NCBI RefSeq assembly: GCF_003347595.2
Contig: NZ_QCZK02000041.1
Coordinates: forward strand, 1 to 64,000
Origin: Botryobacter ruber
GTDB lineage: Bacteria > Bacteroidota > Bacteroidia > Cytophagales > Hymenobacteraceae
Direction of reading: 5' to 3'
DNA: 64,000 bases
Positions 1-8,060 of the stretch are shown here, in pieces. The position numbers were made by a program, and so were the translations under genes. The stretch's first letter is position 1. The number at the start of each line of letters is the position of its first letter. A model generated the notes under the pieces. That model saw only the letters and a list, made by a program, of their open reading frames with translations. It did no database searches and was not told where the DNA came from.

Positions 1-1
1 C

Positions 2-130
2 AAGCTCGTTTACCTGGTGGTGATGAATGTAGAGAAAAAATGGACGATGCCACTGCCTAACTGGGCCTTGACTTTCTCTCAGCTTTTTATCATGTTTGAG
101 GAAAGACTCAGGACCCACCTGAGGGTTTGA
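2..130 (+). mobile_element. IS256-family transposase, C-terminal end (partial)
   Basis: The window opens inside a reading frame of 42 residues plus stop, read from base 2. It contains KKWTMPLPNW and FEERL, which match the conserved tail of IS256-family (mutator-type, DDE) transposases, where K-K-W-T-M-P and an F-E-R end motif are typical. Only the tail is in the window, so whether the element is intact cannot be judged. The frame stops at 128-130 and is followed by a strong hairpin and then the element's terminal inverted repeat, as expected for the right end of such an insertion sequence. Family assignment is from recognised motifs. Confidence 0.8.
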
Positions 131-131
131 C

Positions 132-168
132 TTTTTTGATGTTAGGCTAAAGCCGTAACATCAAAAAA
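132..168. terminator. hairpin at the IS256 right end
   Basis: A near-perfect stem: TTTTTTGATGTTA at 132-144 pairs with TAACATCAAAAAA at 156-168, with GGCTAAAGCC between and a single extra G at 155. T-runs on both strands make it a likely bidirectional rho-independent terminator. It lies two bases after the transposase stop codon. Confidence 0.8.
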
Positions 169-186
169 GCCATTAAAAAAATGAGT

Positions 187-209
187 GACACAGTTTCGTT
201 TACACTCCC
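187..209 (-). repeat. IS256-type terminal inverted repeat (right end)
   Basis: Read on the minus strand this segment begins GGGAGTGTAAACGAAACTGT, the usual start of IS256-family terminal repeats (GGGAGTGTAAA followed by CTGTGTC). It marks base 209 as the probable outer edge of the element. The left end is outside the window, so the target-site duplication cannot be checked. Confidence 0.7.
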
Positions 210-238
210 GACAAAAGCTGCATGAAAGGTAGTTTTTG

Positions 239-270
239 TTCTGCTGCCCCTGCCACCACAGCCTCTGCTC
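239..270 (-). repeat. dispersed TGGTGGCAG repeat, copy 1
   Basis: Reverse complement carries GAGCAGA, GGCTGTGGTGGCAG and GCAGCAGAA, a close match to the copies at 32659 and 24939. It lies between the IS end and the 3' end of the phosphoesterase gene. Confidence 0.8.
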
Positions 271-289
271 TTTGCGGCTTTGCAAGCTG

Positions 290-1039
290 TTACACTTCCA
301 GCAAAAAGAAAGACGACTTGTATCCTTCCTGCACCAGCAGCGGCTTCGACACATTATAAACTTTTACACCGCTGGCTGTTTCGCCTTCTATGGTCCCGAT
401 GTGGGCATGTCCATGAAAAGCGGCGACAACCTCTCTCCTGTCGAGCGGTTCGGCCAGGCGGGAGGAACCCAGGAACGGGAAAATATTTTCCGGCTCACCA
501 ACTACGGTGGCTTTGATGGGGGCATAATGCATCACCACCACTTTCTTTATATTACTGTGTTCACTGTCTAACCGGGCCAGGGCCCCGTCCAGTTTCAGCG
601 ATTCGTCTACGGCTTCCTGCACGAAGGCTTTCATGGCGTGTTCCCCGAACATCGACAGCATGCCCTGGTCGAACCCGCCGCCAAATCCTTTTACGCCGGC
701 TATGCCCACGTTTCCGATCACGACACTCTCGCCATCCAGCAGGTGCATGTTACTTTCGGTAAGGGCTTTTACGATTCCCTCCTGCTGATCTTTGTCGTAG
801 TCGTGGTTGCCCAGTACCCCTACTACCGGAATGGAGCAGGCCCGCAGTTCTTCGGACAGCACTTCCGCTTCTGCCACCCGGCCTGTGTCGGTCAGGTCGC
901 CGCAGAGCAAAAGCAAATCGGCCTGTTCCGAAACTTCCTTAAAAAAACCAGTCCAGTGCCCGCGGTCGGTTTCACGTACATGAATATCGCCAACAGCGGC
1001 TATTCTTGTTTTCCCTTGAGGGTTCGCCTTATGCTCCAT
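290..1039 (-). CDS. metallophosphoesterase (calcineurin-like)
   Basis: A 249-residue metal-dependent phosphoesterase. The calcineurin-like motif series is complete: GDIH (D18, H20), GDLTD (D48), GNHD near residue 77 and GHAH near residue 209, which together form the dinuclear metal site. There is no signal peptide, so it should act in the cytoplasm. Substrate is not predictable from the sequence. It starts 4 bases after the stop codon of the upstream nucleotidyltransferase on the same strand, so the two are very probably one transcript and possibly one functional pair. Confidence 0.85.
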   Translation of the reverse strand: MEHKANPQGKTRIAAVGDIHVRETDRGHWTGFFKEVSEQADLLLLCGDLTDTGRVAEAEVLSEELRACSIPVVGVLGNHDYDKDQQEGIVKALTESNMHLLDGESVVIGNVGIAGVKGFGGGFDQGMLSMFGEHAMKAFVQEAVDESLKLDGALARLDSEHSNIKKVVVMHYAPIKATVVGEPENIFPFLGSSRLAEPLDRREVVAAFHGHAHIGTIEGETASGVKVYNVSKPLLVQEGYKSSFFLLEV

Positions 1040-1043
1040 GTTG

Positions 1044-1787
1044 TTATATCGATTTCATTGTTACTACCTTGTAGTGCCATTCGGTACTGTCAGGCTCATA
1101 CTGTGTCTGGTCGATCAGGGGGCCGCGGCAGATTTTCTCTAACGAGGTGGGGGCATCAAACTGCTCCTTTGCCCGCATCAGCAGCTCGTCAAAAAGCCAG
1201 CGCGGAATAATGTCGCGTTCGGAGGGGTACACGAACTGGAAATTGAGCAGCTGGGCCAGGAGCAGTTGCCAGTGCTGTTCCAGGTGCAGCCACAGGCGTT
1301 TCCAGTCGAGCTTTTTGCCATAGCGCAGCAGCGTGTGGTTGATGTCGGAGCCATCGTAGCGCTCACGGTTCTGCACATAAATTTTACACCAGATCAGCTC
1401 TTCAGCCGCAATGTAGCGCACTTTAAAATCGAACAGTTCTCCTTTTACAGAATTCTTAAACCAGTTTTCGTCCACAGGGCTCAGGCCGCTTGGGTTGTTA
1501 AAGATCATATCGATAAAATGATCTCCTTTTTTGGCTTTCGCCAGCCAGCGCGCATCCGTCAGTTCTGTCTCGTAGCCGTTATCGGAGAAAACTTTCATGA
1601 TCCGGGGGCAGTCGCCCGCTTTGCAGAATATGTCCAGGTCTTTGGTATCGCGCTGTATGCCTGTATACAGCCGTAGTGCATAGCCACCTCCTACCAGGTA
1701 GGGCGCCTCACTGGCATTCAACAACTCTAAAGCTTCACAGTTAAACTTATGCGATGCTTTCTTTTCTTTTTCAGTTTTAGGTAGCAT
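1044..1787 (-). CDS. nucleotidyltransferase-fold protein
   Basis: A 247-residue protein with a polymerase-beta-like nucleotidyltransferase signature at the N-terminus: VGGGYALRLY (residues 32-41) followed by TKDLDIF, giving the metal-binding pair D50 and D52. This resembles the AbiEii/DUF6036-type minimal nucleotidyltransferases. The C-terminal half has no motif I recognise. It is the first gene of a two-gene minus-strand unit with the metallophosphoesterase. It could modify a protein or RNA; no target is evident, and no separate antitoxin gene is seen next to it. Confidence 0.7.
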   Translation of the reverse strand: MLPKTEKEKKASHKFNCEALELLNASEAPYLVGGGYALRLYTGIQRDTKDLDIFCKAGDCPRIMKVFSDNGYETELTDARWLAKAKKGDHFIDMIFNNPSGLSPVDENWFKNSVKGELFDFKVRYIAAEELIWCKIYVQNRERYDGSDINHTLLRYGKKLDWKRLWLHLEQHWQLLLAQLLNFQFVYPSERDIIPRWLFDELLMRAKEQFDAPTSLEKICRGPLIDQTQYEPDSTEWHYKVVTMKSI

Positions 1788-2239
1788 AATCTCTTTCCAT
1801 GCGTTGCTTCAGGCGCAGGTAGTCCTGCTTTTTTCGCTCTTTTCAGATTTTCCTCCGGCACAGACGCAGAAGCAACTTGTCGTTTATAGTTAAATTGTTA
1901 TAAAGCCGGAGTAGAAGCATTTACTTGGTTGTGACCAAATTTGTTGTTCCTACCTGTAAATATGGTTATCCCTCAGCAATTACCGTCTTAACTTCTGAAG
2001 AGGGTATCAAAAACGCACCTTACCTGCCTTGTTTAAATCCAAAATACCACATGAATCACTTTGTCTGCCCCAGCTCTTCTGCTGCAGTGGCGGGTGCAGC
2101 GCCTGTAGCCTATAGCGTACTTTTGCCGCCTTCAGCACCCGGGCTGCAGCGGATTCCGGGTTTTATGTAAACACTGTGCCGGCACCCGCCGTTAATAGTG
2201 GATAACAACACCTTATTATAAACTCTAAAAAACAAACTT
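1788..2239. other. 452-base divergent intergenic region
   Basis: Lies between the start of the nucleotidyltransferase (minus strand) and the low-complexity protein gene (plus strand), so it must hold both promoters. I see no convincing -7 box and no RNA gene. A degenerate copy of the dispersed repeat is at about 2080-2103. A small open frame at 1925-2170 has no gene-like features. Confidence 0.5.
2080..2103 (+). repeat. dispersed TGGTGGCAG repeat, degenerate copy 2
   Basis: Reads GCAGTGGCGGGTGCAGC, matching the core and 3' part of the repeat with a few changes. It lies in a divergent promoter region. Weaker than most other copies. Confidence 0.45.
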
Positions 2240-3229
2240 ATGAACAGATACCAGCCAGACCAGTACCGGCAAGAGGAATACGACTTTCATACACGCCGCT
2301 CCGAACGCTACCGTCATCCTGCGCAGGCTTCATCCGGTTATCAACGTTATCAGTTTGATGACTATGGCGCTTCTGCACGCGGCGGTTACGGCAACGAAGG
2401 CAATTTTGGCACCTTTGGCAACCAGGGAAATGAAATGGGTGGCTCGCGAAATACAGGGTACCGCGATACGGGTGGCACGTACGGCTCGTCGCGCAACTAC
2501 GGCAACATGGGCAGCTACGGCGGCGCACAGGGCTTTGGCTCCACCCGCGCCGGCTACTCGTCGCAACGGCGGCACGACGATGGCCTGAACCATTCCTTCG
2601 ACAGCGGCCACGGCTCCCTCGATTTCGACGACAACCCCTACCGCAATTTACATGGGCAGCAACGCGACTGGGACCGTCAGCGCGACTGGCAACAGGAGTC
2701 CCGTAACCGCAACCAGCATCCTGACTACGACAGTTTCCACAGCAGCCAGAATGACTACCGCGACAGAGACTGGAACAGCGACAGGGACCGGATAGACTGG
2801 AACAGCAGCAGAGGCTACAGAGACACGGGCGGCAGCAACCGCGACAGAAGCGACTGGAGCAGCAACCGCGACAGAGGCAATTGGGATAGAAACCGGGACT
2901 GGAGCAGCGACAGAGACAGTGGTGGCTGGAGCAGCAACCGAAACCAACGCAGCGACAGCGATCTCTATGGCACCTACACCTCCCGCAGGTTCCAGGACAG
3001 GCCGCAACGAGGCTATTATGACGAAGACGATTCTCCTTCGTACAGCTACGGCGGCGATCGCGGCAACTACATGGGCAGCGGCTACAACAGGGTAACCCGC
3101 GGCGACTACAGCTCTTCGGACGGCAACTATGGCTCGCTGGGCTGGTTCGATAGCAGCAGCAGGCAAGAAAACAAACCTTATGGCATGAGCGGCTACTACT
3201 CCGGCGGCTATGGCCCTGACAGGTTTTAA
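2240..3229 (+). CDS. low-complexity Gly/Asp/Arg/Ser/Tyr-rich protein
   Basis: A 329-residue protein with no recognised domain, signal peptide or membrane segment. The first 40 residues are rich in Tyr, Arg and Gln, followed by glycine-rich repeats (YRDTGG occurs more than once) and a central charged stretch with repeated DRDR/SDRD and W-containing units (DWSSNRDR-like, about residues 185-245). The composition predicts an intrinsically disordered protein with alternating charges and regularly spaced aromatics. Function is unknown; nucleic-acid binding, condensate formation or a stress role are only possibilities. The coding direction is supported by the ATG at 2240 and the terminator just after the stop. 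Longer frames on the opposite strand are composition artefacts. Confidence 0.7.
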   Translation: MNRYQPDQYRQEEYDFHTRRSERYRHPAQASSGYQRYQFDDYGASARGGYGNEGNFGTFGNQGNEMGGSRNTGYRDTGGTYGSSRNYGNMGSYGGAQGFGSTRAGYSSQRRHDDGLNHSFDSGHGSLDFDDNPYRNLHGQQRDWDRQRDWQQESRNRNQHPDYDSFHSSQNDYRDRDWNSDRDRIDWNSSRGYRDTGGSNRDRSDWSSNRDRGNWDRNRDWSSDRDSGGWSSNRNQRSDSDLYGTYTSRRFQDRPQRGYYDEDDSPSYSYGGDRGNYMGSGYNRVTRGDYSSSDGNYGSLGWFDSSSRQENKPYGMSGYYSGGYGPDRF

Positions 3230-3244
3230 TTAAAAATTGTTCAG

Positions 3245-3279
3245 GAAAAGCGGTGTGATCTATGTTCATACCGCTTTTC
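3245..3279. terminator. bidirectional terminator
   Basis: GAAAAGCGGT at 3245-3254 pairs with ACCGCTTTTC at 3270-3279. T-runs flank the stem on both strands, and it separates two convergent genes. Confidence 0.75.
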
Positions 3280-3296
3280 TTTTAGCTGCTACAAAA

Positions 3297-4421
3297 TTAC
3301 ACCAGCAGCTGCCTTTGGGCAGGCACACCCGACAGGTGCTCCAGCCACTCCCCTTCCAGCGTCAGGTAGCCTTTCATCAGGTCGGCGGTCAGGCACGAGT
3401 GCACGGGCAGAATGTAGATCAAATCGCCCACACTATACTTCCGCAGCTGCTCATCCGAAGCGCGCACCACCCCATGCTCCTGCGACAGCGACACCACCTC
3501 CATCTCCTCCAGCGGCGCAGACCAGCCCTCCGGGTGCAGCTCCACTACCTCCCCGTACATTAAAGAGCTGTCTTCGAGCATAATGGCTTCTTTTGAAAAG
3601 TGCACGCTGCCGCCATAGATAATCAACTCCTGCCTTTCGGGGTGCAGGGCCACCACCGGGCAGGCCACACACACCGCTATATCCTGGTAAGCGCAGGAAC
3701 CGATGCGCTGCTGCATGAGGTCGTAAAACACAAAATTGCCGGGCCTGATCTCATCTACCCCCGAGAGGTCTTCCAGGATGCTGCAGGAGGGCGTATCGCC
3801 GGTAGATAACTGAATTTGCGGAAACAGGCTATTGTAACGGCGGCGAAGCTGTTGCAGCAGGTAAACGCTGGTATTGTGAATGGTCTGGATGGCCTCCTTA
3901 TCCGTCTGCTTATAGGTATGCCCGTCGTGCGACAAGAAACCCTGGAATACAAAACGTCCCTGGCTGGCGATAAACGCCATGAGCTGGTCCAGGTCCTGGT
4001 AGTTGTGGGGCAGCACGCCCGTGCGCCGGTAGCCGGTATCAATCTTAATCCAAATGTTGACTGGGTGCTGCAGCTGGCGGGCGAGCGCCTGTAGTGTTTC
4101 GATGTTAACCGCAATCAGATGCAGCTTAATGCTTCGGGCAAGGGCATTGATCGTTTCGATTTCGCGGATGTTTGCCGGCATGGCCACCATTATATCCTGC
4201 CAACCATGCTGGGCAAAATACACGGCCATTCGCAGGGAGGAAACCGTAATGGCCTCCACCCCCTGCGCCCGGAACCACTCCCCCACCTGCGCCGATTGGT
4301 GTGTTTTGAAATGCGGGCGAAGCCGAATCCGGTTCCGCCTGGCCTTTTCTGCCATGCGTGTTATATTGTTCAGGCACTTTGCTTTATCGAGCAGCAAAGT
4401 GGGTACTGTAATATTTAACAT
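3297..4421 (-). CDS. PLP-dependent alanine racemase-fold enzyme (D-threonine aldolase / D-serine dehydratase-like)
   Basis: A 374-residue fold-type III PLP enzyme. RPHFKTH near the N-terminus places the Schiff-base lysine at K39, as in D-threonine aldolases and DSD1-type D-serine dehydratases. The C-terminal half carries the HSC motif (about H341 and C343) that binds the metal ion in this family. The enzyme should act on a D-amino acid or D-3-hydroxyamino acid, either by retro-aldol cleavage or by dehydration; sequence reading alone does not separate the two. It is a single gene, convergent with the low-complexity protein gene and divergent from hemN. Confidence 0.8.
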   Translation of the reverse strand: MLNITVPTLLLDKAKCLNNITRMAEKARRNRIRLRPHFKTHQSAQVGEWFRAQGVEAITVSSLRMAVYFAQHGWQDIMVAMPANIREIETINALARSIKLHLIAVNIETLQALARQLQHPVNIWIKIDTGYRRTGVLPHNYQDLDQLMAFIASQGRFVFQGFLSHDGHTYKQTDKEAIQTIHNTSVYLLQQLRRRYNSLFPQIQLSTGDTPSCSILEDLSGVDEIRPGNFVFYDLMQQRIGSCAYQDIAVCVACPVVALHPERQELIIYGGSVHFSKEAIMLEDSSLMYGEVVELHPEGWSAPLEEMEVVSLSQEHGVVRASDEQLRKYSVGDLIYILPVHSCLTADLMKGYLTLEGEWLEHLSGVPAQRQLLV

Positions 4422-4806
4422 AGTTCAATTCGAATCAATGTAGACGATCTTACTCCTCATACGGAAAAAACAGCCAGACAAAGAACAGCCAAATCAAATA
4501 CGAAGGACCGCAAAGACCTGTAGTAAGCTGAATTTTGCTTACAGCTGCTGCCATCAAACCCGCTGCTGGCCTGTTATTCCCTGTTTACACTTCTCAAACT
4601 TCTGCTTCACCTGCCACCATTCCTTCTGCTCCTCCCGCCCAGGTGCAGCGGGAGTGGTGACTGTGGCTGCAGAAAAATTTTCCGGCGATCTGCGGCAGAA
4701 TATCAGTTATACCACTGACTTATGTCATTTCCTGCCGGGCATAAAGGCCGGAACTTTGCAATAAGATAAGTTCGAAAACTGTTTTCATTACAAAATAAAG
4801 AAAAAA
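4422..4806. other. 385-base divergent intergenic region
   Basis: Between the minus-strand PLP enzyme and plus-strand hemN. Its main content is an inverted pair of the dispersed repeat at 4601-4673. A poor -7 candidate (GAACTTTG, about 4752-4759) lies upstream of hemN. Nothing else was recognised. Confidence 0.5.
4601..4673. repeat. dispersed TGGTGGCAG repeat, inverted pair (copies 3 and 4)
   Basis: Copy 3 (4601-4632, minus orientation) contains CACCTGCCACCATTCC and ends in TTCTGCTCC. Copy 4 (4642-4673, plus orientation) contains GCAGCGGGAGTGGTG and ends in CTGCAGA. They are 9 bases apart and head away from each other, so the joint transcript could fold into an imperfect long hairpin. The pair sits in a divergent promoter region. 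Confidence 0.75.
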
Positions 4807-6186
4807 ATGGCTTTGTCCCTTCCTATACTTACACCTGCCGACCTGCTGGCCAAGTACGATGTACCCTCGCCACGGTACACCAGCTACCCCACCGTACCCT
4901 ACTGGGACGAAAAGCCGCTAACGCAGCAACAGTGGTCGCTGCACGTGCAACAGGCATTTAGAAAGACAAACAGCAGCCAGGGCATCAGCCTGTACCTGCA
5001 CCTGCCGTTCTGCGAGCAGCTCTGCACCTATTGCGGCTGCAACAAACGCATCACGAAAAACCATGCGGTGGAATCGCCTTACCTCCAGGCCCTGCTGCAG
5101 GAGTGGGACCAGTACCTGCAGCTGTTCGGCGAGCGCCCCCGCATTGCCGAAATGCACCTGGGCGGCGGCACCCCTACCTTCTTCAGTGCTGCGAACTTAA
5201 AATACCTGCTGGAAAAAATCCTGGAGAAAGCCGACGTAACACCCGATGCCGAATTCAGCATAGAGGTGCATCCCAACGCCACCAACACCGAGCAGCTGGA
5301 GGTGCTGTATGAACTGGGCTTCCGGAGGCTGAGCGTTGGCATCCAGGATTTTGATCCGCGTGTGCAGTTCGTGATCAACCGCATGCAGACCTTTGCCAGG
5401 ACAAAAGAAATATTCGATGCCGCCCGGGCCATTGGCTACACCTCCATCAACGCCGACATAATTTACGGCCTGCCCTTCCAGACAGCCGACAGCGTGCGCG
5501 ATACGGTGGAGAAACTGAAAGTACTGAAGCCGGAGCGCATCGCCTTTTACTCCTATGCCCACGTGCCCTGGAAAAGCAAGTCGCAGCGCCGCTACTCCGA
5601 AGCTGATTTGCCGTCTGCACCGGTAAAAAGAGGTTTATACGAGCTGGGGAAGGGGCTGCTGCTGGAGGCGGGTTACGCCGAAATAGGCATGGATCATTTT
5701 GCACTGCCTACCGACGAACTTTTCCTGGCTGCGCAGAACGGCACGCTGCACCGCAACTTTATGGGCTACACGCCCCGCCACACGGAGCTGCTCATTGGCC
5801 TGGGCGCCTCCAGCATCTCCGACACCGGCACCGCCTTTATGCAGAATGTAAAAGAAGTAGAGGCTTACGAGGAAAAAATTGGCGCCGGGGAACTACCCAT
5901 CCTGAAAGGGCATGAACTGACGGAGGATGATTTGTTTTTCCGGGAACAAATCAGCAACCTGATGTGCCGGTTTCAGACCTCCTGGCACAGCGCCGATTTA
6001 CCTAAAATGGCAGATGCCCTGATACGACTGCACCCGTTAGCTGCCGATGACCTGGTGTTCTTCAGCAATAAACAAATAAAGATTTTACCAGCTGGCAGAA
6101 CGTTCCTGCGCAACATTGCCATGTGCCTCGATGCGCGCCTGTGGGAAAAGCAGCCGTCTACGCCGGTGTTCAGCAGATCGGTGTAG
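4807..6186 (+). CDS. hemN: oxygen-independent coproporphyrinogen III oxidase
   Basis: A 459-residue radical SAM enzyme that decarboxylates coproporphyrinogen III to protoporphyrinogen IX without oxygen, in heme synthesis. The cluster-binding motif is CEQLCTYCGC, with C69, C73 and C76 holding the 4Fe-4S cluster; the following C78 is also typical of true HemN. PRYTSYPT at residues 22-29 is a hallmark of HemN rather than of HemW or other relatives, and length agrees with E. coli HemN. A GGGTP motif near residue 120 belongs to the SAM site. Aerobic hemF lies 8 kb downstream, so both versions of this step are encoded. Confidence 0.95.
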   Translation: MALSLPILTPADLLAKYDVPSPRYTSYPTVPYWDEKPLTQQQWSLHVQQAFRKTNSSQGISLYLHLPFCEQLCTYCGCNKRITKNHAVESPYLQALLQEWDQYLQLFGERPRIAEMHLGGGTPTFFSAANLKYLLEKILEKADVTPDAEFSIEVHPNATNTEQLEVLYELGFRRLSVGIQDFDPRVQFVINRMQTFARTKEIFDAARAIGYTSINADIIYGLPFQTADSVRDTVEKLKVLKPERIAFYSYAHVPWKSKSQRRYSEADLPSAPVKRGLYELGKGLLLEAGYAEIGMDHFALPTDELFLAAQNGTLHRNFMGYTPRHTELLIGLGASSISDTGTAFMQNVKEVEAYEEKIGAGELPILKGHELTEDDLFFREQISNLMCRFQTSWHSADLPKMADALIRLHPLAADDLVFFSNKQIKILPAGRTFLRNIAMCLDARLWEKQPSTPVFSRSV

Positions 6187-6210
6187 GTGCACAACAGGGT
6201 TTATCAAATT

Positions 6211-6277
6211 CCAAAGCCGTGAATGTATTGCCTGTGTACAACAGTAACAGGAAATAAATGCACGGCTTTTTTTCTAA
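6211..6277 (+). terminator. probable terminator after hemN
   Basis: AAAGCCGTG at about 6211-6219 pairs with CACGGCTTT at about 6262-6270, followed by a T-run. The long loop contains a second small stem (CCTGT with ACAGG). Confidence 0.65.
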
Positions 6278-6380
6278 AAATATCTCTAAAAACAGCACCG
6301 CTCACTTGAATCTTAACTTTTATCTACTAAGCAGGCAGCAGAAGTAAAGGCTACATGCCGGATAAATCAAAATATTACCG

Positions 6381-6388
6381 TACCTTTG
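6381..6388 (+). promoter_or_regulatory. -7 box of the pyrG promoter
   Basis: TACCTTTG is a perfect match to the Bacteroidota -7 consensus TAnnTTTG, 26 bases before the pyrG ATG. No clear -33 TTTG is seen at the expected distance. Confidence 0.6.
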
Positions 6389-6413
6389 CAGTCCATAAGA
6401 CTTACCCTAACTT

Positions 6414-8033
6414 ATGGCTTCTACTAAATACATTTTTGTTACAGGCGGTGTAACGTCCTCCCTTGGTAAAGGTATCATTTCCGCTTCTCTTGCAAAATTG
6501 TTACAGGCAAGAGGATTATCTGTAACTATCCAGAAATTTGATCCTTACATTAACATCGACCCGGGCACGCTGAACCCGTACGAGCACGGCGAGTGCTACG
6601 TAACCGAAGACGGCGCTGAAACCGACCTCGACCTGGGGCACTACGAGCGTTTCCTGAACGTGCCAACCTCCCAGGCTAACAACGTAACCACCGGCCGGAT
6701 TTACCACCACGTGATCACACAGGAGCGCCAGGGCGCTTTCCTGGGTAAAACTGTGCAGGTGGTGCCGCACATTACCGACGAAATCAAACGCCGCATGCTC
6801 CTGCTCGGCGAAACCGGGGAATACGACATCGTTATCACTGAAATTGGCGGTTGCATTGGCGACATTGAATCGTTGCCGTTTGTGGAGGCCGTGCGCCAGT
6901 TGCGCTGGGACCTGGGCAACCACGAATCGCTGGTAATTCACCTCACGCTGCTGCCTTACCTGAAAGCAGCCGGCGAACTGAAAACAAAACCAACCCAACA
7001 CTCGGTTAAAGCCCTTTCCGAAGCCGGTGTGCAGCCCGACATCCTCGTGTGCCGCTCCGAGCATCCTATCCCGGCGGAAATGCGCAAGAAAATTGCCCTG
7101 TTCTGCAACGTGAAAGTAAACTCGGTGATCGAATCGCTGGATGCCGAAACTATTTACGACGTGCCGCTGCTCATGCGCAAAGAGAAGCTGGACGAGCGTG
7201 TCATCAACAAGCTGAAGCTGCAGCCACGGTCCGAAGACCCCAACCTGGAAAGCTGGAAAGAGTTCTTAGGCCGCCTGAAAAACCCGACCGAAGAAATTAC
7301 CATTGCCCTGGTGGGGAAATACGTGGAGCTGCACGATGCCTATAAATCCATCAACGAAGCGTTCATACACGCCGGCGCCTTCAACGAGTGTAAAGTAAAC
7401 ATCAAGTGGCTGCAGTCGGAGCACATCACCGACGACAACGTAGCCGAATTCCTGCGCGGCATGGATGGCGTGCTGGTAGCGCCCGGCTTTGGCGAGCGCG
7501 GGTACCAGGGCAAACTGGAAGCGATTCGCCACGCCCGCGAAAATTATATTCCGTTCCTGGGTATCTGCCTGGGCATGCAGTGTGCCGCTGTAGAGTTTGC
7601 ACGTAACGTGCTGGGGCTGCAGGGCGCCGCCTCTACCGAGATGAACCCCGAAACACCACACCCGGTGATCGACATGATGGCCGAGCAGAAAGAGATCACC
7701 CAGAAAGGCGGTACCATGCGCCTCGGAGCTTACCAGTGTGAACTAAAAAAGGGTTCAAAAGCTTATGAAATATATGGGAAGGGAAAAATCTCGGAACGCC
7801 ACCGGCATCGCTATGAGTTCAACAACAACTACATAGCTCCTTTTGAAGAAGCCGGTATGGCTGCCTCTGGCGTTAACCCGGACACGGGCCTGGTAGAAGT
7901 GATCGAACTGCGCAACCACCCTTGGTTTGTGGCGGCACAGTATCACCCGGAACTGAAGAGTACGGTGCTGAACCCGCACCCGCTCTTTGTTCATTTCATC
8001 CGGGCATGCATGCGGTACTCAAAATCTAAATAA
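6414..8033 (+). CDS. pyrG: CTP synthase
   Basis: A 539-residue glutamine-hydrolysing CTP synthase that converts UTP to CTP. The N-terminal synthetase domain (about 1-270) starts with the conserved [16 protein letters not shown]. The C-terminal class I glutamine amidotransferase domain has the nucleophile in GICLGMQ (C385) and the partners H511 and E513 in YHPE. Length agrees with E. coli PyrG (545). A perfect -7 box precedes it, and yidC follows after 27 bases on the same strand, so the two are probably co-transcribed. Confidence 0.97.
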   Translation: MASTKYIFVTGGVTSSLGKGIISASLAKLLQARGLSVTIQKFDPYINIDPGTLNPYEHGECYVTEDGAETDLDLGHYERFLNVPTSQANNVTTGRIYHHVITQERQGAFLGKTVQVVPHITDEIKRRMLLLGETGEYDIVITEIGGCIGDIESLPFVEAVRQLRWDLGNHESLVIHLTLLPYLKAAGELKTKPTQHSVKALSEAGVQPDILVCRSEHPIPAEMRKKIALFCNVKVNSVIESLDAETIYDVPLLMRKEKLDERVINKLKLQPRSEDPNLESWKEFLGRLKNPTEEITIALVGKYVELHDAYKSINEAFIHAGAFNECKVNIKWLQSEHITDDNVAEFLRGMDGVLVAPGFGERGYQGKLEAIRHARENYIPFLGICLGMQCAAVEFARNVLGLQGAASTEMNPETPHPVIDMMAEQKEITQKGGTMRLGAYQCELKKGSKAYEIYGKGKISERHRHRYEFNNNYIAPFEEAGMAASGVNPDTGLVEVIELRNHPWFVAAQYHPELKSTVLNPHPLFVHFIRACMRYSKSK

Positions 8034-8060
8034 GCATTTACACAAATCAATACTTTTTAA

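Noticed and set aside
1925..2170. 81-codon frame in the gap before the low-complexity gene
   Set aside because: No homology-like motif, and it contains the degenerate repeat copy; it looks like chance.
2238..3269. 343-residue Cys/Arg/Ser-rich frame on the minus strand, opposite the low-complexity gene
   Set aside because: Composition is a mirror of the repetitive plus-strand gene; it has no domain, and it runs through the downstream terminator.
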